From: CAMBDR01 sp046597185
Lineage (GTDB): Bacteria > Pseudomonadota > Gammaproteobacteria > Burkholderiales > Burkholderiaceae_D
DNA: 19,442 nt
Reading direction: 5' to 3'
NCBI GenBank assembly: GCA_046597185.1
Contig: JBKJLF010000121.1
Span: 1-19,442 of the forward strand
Shown here: positions 1-9,200 of the stretch, one piece after another
How positions within the stretch are numbered: position 1 is the first letter of the stretch
Layout: each line of letters opens with the position of its first letter
Program-made: the position numbers and the translations under genes
Notes under the pieces: model-generated
Seen by the model: the letters and a program-made list of their open reading frames with translations, nothing else
Told to the model about the DNA's origin: nothing
Database searches by the model: none

Positions 1-712
1 CCCAATAGCCAAGTGGCTGATCTTCATTAAAGTCGTAGGTATCCTTGAGGTAAAAACCGAGCTTGTCGATTTTTACCAGATGCGTGCCTTCCTCTGCCTT
101 TGGATCAAGGGGCGTTACCGTGCCAGAACCTGCAATATGAAGACCGAATGCACCAAGCGCGCAGTACATATCGTCGAGGGGGTCAGAGAGTTTGTCGAAA
201 AAATTAGTGCCGATAATGCGGGTATTGATATGCGCTGTTTTGTGAAGTTCCCGCCCGCTGCCAAAACCGAACCGCTCTACTTTTTTGGTGAATTTTCCAT
301 CTGCTTTGAGATTTGCAAAAAGTTCATCTTTGGAGAAATCCAGACTTTTTTCGCTAAGAGTGCCGTACACAGCACTTTTTAGTTCGGCGTAGGGCGTTAA
401 AACGCGTTGATAGCCAAGTGCCCACTGCATCGTAATGATTGTTTCATTGATGTGCCCAAGTGGAATGGTACGTGGGTCAGGCGCATTCTTCCCCGCTTTC
501 CAATGGGCTGGCATCATAAACGGCTTACCCATAAACCAGTGCTCCATGATTTCCGCGCCTTTGATCAGCTTGTTTTCACGCATGACCTTTGGGATGTCAA
601 AGAGATTGATATCTCTGAAGCAAGCTGAAAGTGGTGGCCCCTTCAAAGTCTGGATTGGATTGGCGGCGCTACGAAAACGATTCAATAAAATAGAGTCAAA
701 AAAACTGGACAT
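1..712 (-). CDS. DUF6402-family protein, 3' end outside the window
   Basis: Reading leftwards from an ATG at 712 the frame stays open for 237 codons to the window edge, so the C-terminus is missing. Recognisable blocks are FDIPKVMRENK, EIMEHWFMGK, ETIITMQWALGYQRV and, near the edge, LKDTYDFNEDQPLGYW. From memory these match the DUF6402 family: an IP-MR block, an ARLMERWF-like block, a TT-MDWAL-like block and a terminal YVKDxYDFNxDxxxLGYW block. The family's function is unknown. Its members occur in proteobacterial genomes, often in type VI secretion or toxin-related neighbourhoods. The visible 237 residues seem to be nearly the whole protein. The frame is also open upstream of 712 with no better ATG, and no clear Shine-Dalgarno precedes 712, so the start is provisional. 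The region is AT-richer than the phage-like genes to its right and lies on the opposite strand, which suggests a separate origin, perhaps host flank or cargo. Confidence 0.7.
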   Translation of the reverse strand, partial: MSSFFDSILLNRFRSAANPIQTLKGPPLSACFRDINLFDIPKVMRENKLIKGAEIMEHWFMGKPFMMPAHWKAGKNAPDPRTIPLGHINETIITMQWALGYQRVLTPYAELKSAVYGTLSEKSLDFSKDELFANLKADGKFTKKVERFGFGSGRELHKTAHINTRIIGTNFFDKLSDPLDDMYCALGAFGLHIAGSGTVTPLDPKAEEGTHLVKIDKLGFYLKDTYDFNEDQPLGYW

Positions 713-909
713 GGCGTGAACAATTTGAAAAATAAAACAGCTATGATAATGTGATTCATCTGGTAATGCAAACTGTTTACTTCTTTTTGCAACATTTGAT
801 GGCAATAACTGATTTCCAAAAAGCAATTGAAGGCTATGCTGGCATTTGGCAAAGCTCAAATAGCCCCACACGCCGTACCCTGTCCTGAACAACCGCACAG
901 GGCACCCCC
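713..909. other. Divergent intergenic gap and composition boundary
   Basis: This gap separates the leftward DUF6402 gene from the rightward phage operon. Up to about 860 it is AT-rich; beyond that it becomes GC-rich like the operon. It contains a 29-codon ORF (799-888) without a ribosome binding site and a small inverted repeat, CCCTGT (878-883) with ACAGGG (897-902), that could fold over the only Shine-Dalgarno-like bases (AGGG, 899-902) of the next gene. No integrase gene is visible in it. I did not find a matching direct repeat elsewhere that would mark an att site. Confidence 0.4.
743..771 (-). promoter_or_regulatory. Possible sigma-70 promoter for the DUF6402 gene
   Basis: On the minus strand TTGCAT (771-766) and TATCAT (748-743) are separated by 17 bases and lie 31 bases upstream of the ATG at 712. 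The -10 box matches the consensus at 5 of 6 positions, the -35 box at only 3. The surrounding DNA is AT-rich, so chance matches are likely. Confidence 0.25.
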
Positions 910-1359
910 ATGGCACCAACCGCATTAGCACCCTTCACCAGCACAGCCCCACTGCGCACCCAACTCGCCCGCCTCGAAACCGCCATCCGCACCAGCGGCA
1001 GCGTGCGCGAACTGCTCGTTTTCCACCACTTCACCCCAGGCATCTACGCCCGAGAACTGCACATCCCCAAAGGCACCGTCCTAATCGGCAAAATCCACAA
1101 ACACACCAACCTCAACATCATTTCCAAAGGCGACATCTCCGTCCTCACCGATTCCGGCATCCAGCGCCTGGGCTTGGGCACGCACTTGGTCTCATCCGCA
1201 GGAATTCAGCGCGCAGGCTATGCGCATGAAGACACCATCTGGACAACCATCCACGGCACCGACGAAACCGACCTTGCCATCATCGAAGCCCAATTCACCG
1301 CCCAAAGCGAAGCCGAGTATCACGCCTTTTGCCAATCCCTCGCCCCAAGGTGCGCGTAA
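910..1359 (+). CDS. Cupin-like phage protein
   Basis: The product has 149 residues. The central part (ELHIPKGTVLIGKIHKHTN, then LNIISKGDISVLTDSGIQRL, then AGYAHEDTIWTTIH) alternates short beta strands and turns in the way of a small cupin/double-stranded beta-helix fold, including the HIPKGTVLIGKIHKH stretch where cupins place their first metal-binding block. Similar short proteins occur among structural genes of podoviruses, usually annotated as hypothetical; the exact role is not known to me. It is the first gene of the plus-strand virion operon, and its stop overlaps the next start (TAATG at 1357-1361), indicating translational coupling. The N-terminal 40 residues are a helical Ala/Thr/Arg-rich leader. 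The start is chosen as the first ATG in frame; the Shine-Dalgarno match (AGGG, 7 bases upstream) is weak. Confidence 0.7.
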   Translation: MAPTALAPFTSTAPLRTQLARLETAIRTSGSVRELLVFHHFTPGIYARELHIPKGTVLIGKIHKHTNLNIISKGDISVLTDSGIQRLGLGTHLVSSAGIQRAGYAHEDTIWTTIHGTDETDLAIIEAQFTAQSEAEYHAFCQSLAPRCA

Positions 1360-2042
1360 TGTGCGCATGGGCCGTGGTGGCCGGGGCGGCCATATCCGTA
1401 GTCGGCGGCGCGCTGCTATCCGACGACCATGGCGCGGGCGATGCCAACGCCGCTGCGGGTGACGCAACCCGCACCCAGTCGGCCATTGCGCAAGACCAAT
1501 GGGATACCTACAAACAAATCTACCAGCCGCTGGAAAAATCTTACGCCGCCGACGCCCAAACCTATGCTTCCGCCGCCAACCGCGAGCGCTACGCCGGGCA
1601 AGCGCAAGCCAGCGTGGCCCAGCAATACGGCCTGGCGCACGAACGCTTGGCACGCACCCCCGGCCTGGACACTTCCAGCCCCGCCTACGCCGCTAGTCTG
1701 GTGGGCTTGGACATGCACCAAGCCGCCGCCAGCGCCACAGGCCAAAACACCGCCCGCTACCGGGTGGACGATATGGGCTGGGCGCGCCGCACCGACGCCC
1801 TTAGTCTGGGCAAAGGTTTACCCGCCCAAGCTTCTGCCGGGTTAGCCCAAGCCGCCGCCACCAACAACCAGCGCGCCCAAAACGGCTTTGCCGCCGCCAA
1901 CACCCAAGGCGCGCAAATCGGCCAATTGGTTAGCCAAGGCATCAACGCCTATAACAAATCGCAAACCCCCGGCCTGTCACCGTTCCGGCAAGACCCCACC
2001 GTACCGACTGATGCAGGCGGCAACCTCCAATTTGACCCTTGA
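1359..2042 (+). CDS. Internal virion protein, T7 gp14-like
   Basis: The product has 227 residues if translation starts at the ATG overlapping the previous stop (TAATG). A longer start at 1329 would only overlap the upstream gene. The N-terminus MCAWAVVAGAAISVVGGAL is a hydrophobic Gly/Ala segment beginning Met-Cys-(Ala)-Trp, closely resembling the start of T7 gp14 (MCWAAAIPIAISG). It is followed by a long Ala/Gln-rich helical region and a flexible C-terminus rich in Pro and Gly. T7 gp14 is one of three core proteins ejected into the cell envelope, forming the outer-membrane part of the DNA conduit. Position supports the assignment: it precedes a second internal-protein-like gene and then a giant protein with an N-terminal transglycosylase, the order of gp14-gp15-gp16 in T7. 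Overall similarity is structural rather than residue by residue, so the role is inferred. Confidence 0.6.
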   Translation: MCAWAVVAGAAISVVGGALLSDDHGAGDANAAAGDATRTQSAIAQDQWDTYKQIYQPLEKSYAADAQTYASAANRERYAGQAQASVAQQYGLAHERLARTPGLDTSSPAYAASLVGLDMHQAAASATGQNTARYRVDDMGWARRTDALSLGKGLPAQASAGLAQAAATNNQRAQNGFAAANTQGAQIGQLVSQGINAYNKSQTPGLSPFRQDPTVPTDAGGNLQFDP

Positions 2043-2053
2043 AAGGCAACACC

Positions 2054-3190
2054 ATGAATATTTCCGCAGGCTTGGCCGCATCCAGCGGCTTTTTTCAGGC
2101 GCAAGAACACGCCATAGACCGAGAATTCTTGGCCCAGCAACGCCAATACCAAAACCAAACCATGCAGGCGGGCCTTTCCACCCTGGGCGATAAAACCCTG
2201 GCCGAACAAGCGCAAGCGCGGCTGATGGCGGCGCAAGCCAATGCCGGACTCGACACCTTGCCCAGCCAAACCGCCAACGCCATCAAAACCAACCAAATCA
2301 AAAGCGCAGGGTTGGATTTTGATGCACAGCAGCAGCCGCTAACCCAAAGCATGGCCGCCGCCGCCAACCTGGCCGCCGCCAGCAACCAGCCCAAACAGCA
2401 AACCCTCGCCAGCGCGGGCCTGGATTCTGCCGTAGCGCAACTGCCCGAAATCGAAAGAGCGCGCATCGACAGCAACGCCAGCCAAATGACCGCCCGCCAC
2501 ACCCAAGCCCTGGTAGATTTGTCGCGTTACCTGAGCGTCAACGACAAAGCGGGCGCGCTGGCCCATGTCAACATGGTGGCTGATTCCGAAAGCGCCCAAG
2601 CAGGCACCCGAGGTAAAAAATTCATCAACATTGTCGCCAGCGGTGAAAAAACCGATGCCAGCGACAGCCGCGCCTTTGACCTGATGGCCGACGACGGCAG
2701 CAAAATCGCCATCCCCTTCGCCGCCATCAACCAGGCCATGGCCATGTCCAAAACAGGCAAATACAGCATGCACGAAGGCCGTGCGGGCGATGTCCACGTT
2801 CTCAACGAAAACACAGGCGCGCTCGACACCAAAGTGCCCGCCGACCCCAACTACGTGCGCAGCGCAGGCACCAACCAGCACACGCCAGCGCAATTGCAAC
2901 TGGTCAATGCCTACATGGCCGCGCCAGAAAACAAGGGCATGACCTTTTCTCAAGCCATGGAAAAAGTCAAAACCAGCCTGGAAAAGCCGCGCCACCAAGC
3001 CATTTTGGAACTGGTGGGCAAAAATATGCTGCCCAATGATGACCCGCAAAAGCAATATCAAAAATGGGCCGACCTGTACGACCACGCCAAAGATTCGGCA
3101 CCCAACGCATCAGCCACACCCGGTTTGCAGTCAAATAGCCCCGCAGCCAGCACAATCGACGCCAAGTACAAAAACCTGTTCACCCCTTAG
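2054..3190 (+). CDS. Putative internal virion (ejection) protein, gp15 position
   Basis: The product has 378 residues from the ATG at 2054, which has a good AAGG (2043-2046) seven bases upstream; the TTG at 2039 would overlap the previous gene and lacks a site. The first 170 residues are Gln/Ala-rich helix (SGFFQAQEHAIDREFLAQQ and following), without signal peptide or membrane segment. Residues of about 185-265 look more globular (KKFINIVASGEKTDASDSR, then KIAIPFAAINQAMAMSKTGK). The C-terminal 60 residues are polar and end in YKNLFTP. I do not recognise a named family with certainty. Length and helical composition are shorter than T7 gp15 (about 750 residues), but the gene sits between a gp14-like gene and a gp16-like transglycosylase gene, 11 and 12 bases from its neighbours, so a role in the virion core or ejection conduit is the best inference. 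Confidence 0.55.
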   Translation: MNISAGLAASSGFFQAQEHAIDREFLAQQRQYQNQTMQAGLSTLGDKTLAEQAQARLMAAQANAGLDTLPSQTANAIKTNQIKSAGLDFDAQQQPLTQSMAAAANLAAASNQPKQQTLASAGLDSAVAQLPEIERARIDSNASQMTARHTQALVDLSRYLSVNDKAGALAHVNMVADSESAQAGTRGKKFINIVASGEKTDASDSRAFDLMADDGSKIAIPFAAINQAMAMSKTGKYSMHEGRAGDVHVLNENTGALDTKVPADPNYVRSAGTNQHTPAQLQLVNAYMAAPENKGMTFSQAMEKVKTSLEKPRHQAILELVGKNMLPNDDPQKQYQKWADLYDHAKDSAPNASATPGLQSNSPAASTIDAKYKNLFTP

Positions 3191-3202
3191 AAAAGCGCCA
3201 TA

Positions 3203-6200
3203 ATGGATTTTCCCGATAGTTCGCCAGCCAACACAGAACCACCGGGAAGCCCCGGCCTTGCCACGTTTTTTCAGCAGGAAGCACGCAGCCCGCTTAGTGT
3301 GGCAAATGCGGCCAATGCGGCCAATGCCAGCGCATCAAGCGGGCTGGATGGCTTTTTCAAGCAAGAAGCCAGCACCAAACGCGCACCAGCCAAACCCGCC
3401 GCTGGCTTGACGGTGGGTGGCATCAACACAGGCGCAATCGATGTCGTAGCCCAGCGCGAAGGTTTAAGCGCCACCCAAAAGCAAGTCATGGGCGCATTGT
3501 TGGGGCAAGAATCCAACTACGGCAAAAACCCCGCCACCAGCATTGACGGCGCACGTGGCGCGGGGCAAGTCATGCCGGACACCTTTCGCCGCTATGCCAA
3601 AGCGGGTGAATTGATTGATAATCCTGCCGACAATTTGGCTGTCATGGCGCGTATTGTGCGGGATTTGGGCACGCAGTCGGGCGATGATCCGGCCAGAATG
3701 GCGGTAGGCTACTTTTCCGGTTCCGGCAACATCAACCACGGCAGCGGCACGGCCTGGCGCAAAGATAAAACGGACGGCAACGGTAAATCGGTATCCAGCT
3801 ATGCCAGCGACGTGTTGGCGCGCATGAACGTAGCACCCGCGACCACAGCCGCACCCGCACCGGACGACGCCAGCGCAGCCAAGCCCACCAGTGCGCCACC
3901 CGATCCGCTCGCGAACGCTCCCAAGTGGGCCAGCGTGCTGGCGAAGCCGGAATACCAAGCCATGTCCGCCAGCGACAAGGCGGGCGCGCGCCAAGCGTAT
4001 TTTCAGCAGTTTATCGAACCCGGCATCGCGCCAGCACAACGCGGCTACTACCGCACCTGGTTTGAGGGTGAAGCCAACAAGGCCGAGCTGGCCGCCCAGC
4101 CTTCCTTGTTCCAGTCGTTAAAAACCACTGCTGGCAAGGCCGCTACCGTCTTGGCCGATGTATTCTTGCCGGAAAAAACGAACACTGAAGGTGTTTTAAG
4201 CGGCTTGCCCCAAACTGACCCGTATGCAGGTGACCGCTACGACGCATCGGTAGTCGGCTTTGCCAACGCATCCAAAGCGCGCCGCGCCAAGGATGCCGAA
4301 CTGGCCGCACTGCGCGCCTATATCGATGCGCCACCGACACCGCAAATGGTGGCCACCGAACCCAAATTCACGCTCAAGCAGCAGCTTGACCCCATCAACA
4401 ACCTGAGCGCCGCAACGCTTGGCGTGGGCAAAGGCTTTTCCACCCTGGGCAAATACGCATCGCTGCTGCTGGCATCGCCCACCATCGCCCGTGACAAACT
4501 GGCTGGCGACAATGCCGCCAGCGGCATGATGTTTGATAACGTCGTCAAACCGTTTGACGACGCCATGGCTTTCTATGAGAAAAACAACGGCCAACTGCCG
4601 CAAACCATGGGCAATACCGTGTCGAATGGCTTGGGCGACTTGGCCGCCACCATGCCCGCCATCATCGCCACGGGCGGGGGCGTCAACCCCGGCACCAAAT
4701 ACATGACGGATATTGCAAAATATGCGTTTGCCCAGGGCATGCGGCGCGAAGCGGTAATGACGTTGGTAAAAGGATCAGCCGATACACTGGGCAATGCTAT
4801 CGTCACCATGTCGCCCGCCGCCATCCCCGCAGGGTTTGAGCGCTATCAAAAATTGCTGCATGAAGGCGTAGCCCCCGGCACGGCAGCCCAAGCCGCCTTT
4901 GCCGAATACGCCACCACTACCGCCATGGGGGCGATTCCGCTATGGAAAGCCGGAAACATTGAAACCCGCATCGCCACGGGCGAGCTGGGCGGCATTGGTT
5001 TGGCAGCGGGTTCAACGGCATTACAAAACAAGGTGCTGGAAGATTACCCAAGGCTGCATCAAAACCCTTTCGATTCTGCTAACATCATTTCAGGCGGCAT
5101 CACGGGCGGCGTGCTGGCCGGGGTCATGGGCCATCAGCAAGAAGGAAAAGTCACTGTCACCCGCACAGGCCAAAAGAATTTGGCTACGCCGCCAAGGCAA
5201 GAACCCGTGTTCGACGGCACCACGATAGACGGCGCAACCGGACGGCCGGAAGGCGAGCCAGACCCGCACGCGCCGCGCCTGGGCGAGCGGATGGAACCCA
5301 AGCCCTACGAACAAGCCGCGCCAGAAACGGCGCAACCCGCATCTGTACCCGAACCAGCGCCAGACGTAGCGCACCCAACGCCACCCGAACCCGCACCTAA
5401 ACCGCAGCGCACCGTTTCCGACCGCAATATTCTTGACTATGCCGACACCCGCTATCGGCAACTGCGCAACGCGCACGAAGGCGAAACGCGGGAAAGCGTG
5501 GATGAAGATGGCCAAATCACCAGCACCGACCAGCCCGGTTCAGGCATGACGGCAGGCGAAGCGGCAGAACTGGCGATGTTGCAGCAGCATCGGGGCGATG
5601 TCGCCACGCTGGCGCACTTGTATGGTTTCAATCAACCTGGCAAGCCGAAAAAGCCCCCCTTGGCCCTGGCCGCACCAGCAGCGCCAGCAGAAGACGTGCA
5701 AGACCCGCAGTCAATCGCCAACCCCAAGCCCGCCACGCACGCCGACCTGATCGAACAGCGCGATCAAGCTATTCAAGCATACCGCGCCGCCGCAGTATCG
5801 GGCGACGAAATAGCGGCGCAAGCAGCCGAACAGCAATTGGAAGCCACCCGCGAGCAAATCAACGCCGTTCATCTGGATACGGCCAAAGCTTTGCATGAAA
5901 AGCAGGTGCAGGCAGACCAAGCAGCGCAGGAAGCGAAAACCGCAGCAACACCGCCGCCGCCAGCCGCGCCCCCGCAAATAGCCCCACCCAAAACCGAAAA
6001 AGAAGCCAAGGCAAGGCGTGAGGCCGCAGCCAAAGCAACCGAACCAGCAACCGAATCAGCGGTTGAGCCAGCAGCCAAAGCAGCAACACCGCCGCCGCCA
6101 ACGCTACCCCGCACAGAAAAGCAAGCCCAGTTGTTCCGCAATAAATTAATCCCCGACATGAGCGATGCCGAACTGGTGCAAGCCAAAGCATTCTACCCGG

Positions 6201-9200
6201 CAGACCACAAGCGCGCCCCCAAGATCGTGCGCGAAATCGCCCGCCGTGCCGACGAAGCCGCCAACCGGGGCGCAGCACCCTATGCGCCACTCGCAACAAC
6301 ACAGGCAATACCGACAGCACCGCCGCCCGCCGCCATCCCCCGGCCCCCATTGGGTAAGGCTGATTCACTGCAAATAGGTGACCATGTGGCATTTACAGGC
6401 CAAGTGGGCAATGATTTTTACCATAAGGACGAAGCCAAAGTGATAGCCACGCGTGCGGATGCCGTTGAATTGCGCAAGTTGGGTAGCCATTCCGATTCGA
6501 TATGGATAGCACGTAGCGTTTTGAACGGATTCAATTCGCATGCATGGTTCGTTCGTGATGCAGCATCGGCGGCCATAGCGGACAGCAAACCCATTCTGTA
6601 TGCGGAACTCCGCGAACGACTCAGCGCCTTGGGCGAGCGTGCGCTGGCCATCATGGAAGGCAAACTGGAGGGTACGATGATGGGCTTTACCGTTGGCATG
6701 AGACCAAACGACAGCAACCTTACCCGGCAATGGGTAGACCACGTGGTACAAGGCTTTGAAAACACCGTTTCCAGACTGGAAAAGCGCGCCGCCAAAAACA
6801 AAGCGCCTGAATCCAGCGCCAAACCTGCCCAACCCGCCGAACTGGCGCATACTGAAGCACAACCCACAACCGGAGCACCCAATGACAACCCACAGCGACG
6901 TAATCCACACCCTCGGCCCGACCCAGTGGCAAACCCTGCAAGCGAGCCGCCTGCCGCTGCTGGTAACGAACGAACTGATGTCGATCTGGCTGGAAGGCTG
7001 GCCCAAGAAGTTCAAGCTACTCGTCCAGCAAAACCAGATGCTACCGAAATTGATAGCCCTGCGCCAGCAACTGGAGCAAGCGAACGAACTGCGCAACGAC
7101 CCGAACCAGACCCACATTACCCTGAGCGAAAAATTCCAGATGGTGGAACTGCCCCTGAAGCTGTAGCCGCCAAACCGCATCACTTCACCCTAACCGATGA
7201 ACTCAACTTCTCCGGACAAGGTGCCAAAACCCGCTACAAGAACAACATCGCCGCCATCCACGTATTACAAGAACTGGAAACCGCCAAGCGCAGAGCCACC
7301 CATGCCGAGCAATCGGTACTGGCGCGCTACATAGGTTGGGGCGGCTTGCCGCAGGCATTCAACCCCAAAGACACCAAGTGGGCCAAAGAATTCGCCGAAC
7401 TGCAATCCCTGCTCACGCCAGCCCAATACAGCACCGCCGCCTCATCCACCCGCAACGCCCACTACACCGCCGCCCCCGTGGTCAAAGCCATTTGGGCAGC
7501 GGTGCAGCGCATGGGCTTTACCCATGGCGCGGTGCTGGAACCATCACTTGGCACAGGTAACTTCTTTGGCCTGATGCCGCAGGCCGGGCGCAGCAAATCC
7601 AAACTGTTTGGCGTGGAATTTGACCACACCACAGGCAGCATTGCCAAACACCTGTACCCGCAAGCCCACATCAAGGCACCTCTCGGGTTTCAAGACTTTG
7701 CCATTACCCCCGGTTCGTTTGATTTGGCCATTGGCAACCCGCCGTTCGGGGCAGAACAACTCTATGACAAAACATACCCGGAACTGTCGAAATTCAAGAT
7801 ACACGGCTACTTCTTCGCCAAATCAGTCGAAGCCTTGCGCCCCGGCGGCATTCTGGCCATGGTAGTTTCCAAAGGTTTATTGGATGCCAACGACGCCCAA
7901 GGCAAGGCGGCGCGCAACTGGCTGGCCGCACAAACCCGCCTGATCGGGGCCATCCGCCTGCCCAACACCGCCTTCACCGAAAACGCGAATACCGAAGTTA
8001 CCACCGACATTGTATTCCTGCAAAAACTGGGCAACGGCATCAAGCCCAACGCCAATGAATGGACAAGCCTGGGCGAATTGACAGACAGAGAAACCAGCCA
8101 GCCCATTGCCATCAACCAGTATTTTGTTGCCCACCCTGAAATGATGCTGGGTGAAATGACGCTGGCAGGCAGCATGTACCGCGCCAACGAAGCGACCCTT
8201 GCCGCACGCACTGGTGACGACCTGTCGGCCCTGCTGGCCGCTGCCATCCAAAGCTTGCCAGCCGATATTGTGAAGACAGGCAGCAGCCACTTCATTGAAG
8301 CGCAGCAAAAAATCAATCACGAAATCATCGAACAGGGTAGCGCGCAAAACGGCAACACGGCAGGCCTGGATACAGCCCGCCTGTACGCCCACTACCTGCA
8401 AGACGGCAAGCTCTACCAACGCATGCACGATGTAAACGGCGAACGCCAAGCCGTACCCGTCACCCTCGCTGGGCGCGAGTTGGAGCGCATGGCGGGCATG
8501 ATAGGCTTGCGCGACCTGGTGCGCAGGCAATTAGCGCTGGAACAAGACGCCAGCGCCAGCGAAAGCGTTGTCGATAGCAACCGCGCCGCCCTGAGCCAAG
8601 CCTACGACCGCTTCAAGGCCGCCAACGGACTCTTGAACAGGCAAAGCAACAAACGCCTGTTTCGCGATGATTCCGATGCCGCCTTGCTGCTGTCGCTGGA
8701 AGCCAAGTACGATAAAGGCGTCAGCCAAGCAGTCGCCAAGGCATCCGGCCAAAAGCCACGCGAAGCACGTGCCATTAAAGCCACGATTTTTACCAAACGC
8801 GTGCAAAACCCGGTCACTTCGGTAACGCGGGTGGCCAGCGCCAAAGAAGCGATGATTGCTTCCCTCAACGAGCGCGGCCACATCGACCCGGCTTTCATGG
8901 AAAAAGTCTACGGCAAATCGATGGAACAAAGCGCGCAGGAACTGGGTGATTTGGTGTTTGAAGACCCGCTCACCAGTTGGCAACCGCATGATTTATACCT
9001 GTCCGGCAACGTCAAAGCCGCCTTGCAAGCAGCGCGGGCCGCCGCCATGACCGACGCACGCTTTGAACGAAACGTCAGCGCCTTGCTGAAAGTGCAGCCG
9101 ACCGACATTAAACCGAGTGACATCTTCGTCAAAATCGGTTCGCCCTGGGTAGCGGCATCGGATTATCACGATTTCGTCAAGCAAATGTTTGGCGGCAGTA

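Noticed and set aside
799..888. A 29-codon plus-strand ORF (MAITDFQKAIEGYAGIWQSS)
   Set aside because: The residues look plausible, but it has no ribosome site, ends quickly and has no recognisable match. It may be a gene remnant at the boundary, but that cannot be supported.
1192..1653. A 153-codon minus-strand Arg/Pro-rich ORF at the gene overlap near 1359
   Set aside because: Low-complexity Arg-rich translation typical of antisense to Ala-rich genes; the TAATG-coupled plus-strand genes explain the region.
2339..3085. A 248-codon minus-strand ORF opposite the second internal virion gene
   Set aside because: It is a His/Gly/Val-rich shadow of Ala/Gln codons, without start signals.
3305..3331. 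Three near-identical 9-bp tandem units encoding Asn-Ala-Ala
   Set aside because: Short slippage-type repeat in a flexible linker of the giant protein; not long or varied enough to suggest a phase-variable tract.
6365..7183. A 272-codon minus-strand ORF opposite the giant gene and over the nested gene
   Set aside because: It is rich in Cys, Trp, Arg and Ser runs, lacks a ribosome site, and is what a GC-biased codon pattern produces on the complementary strand.
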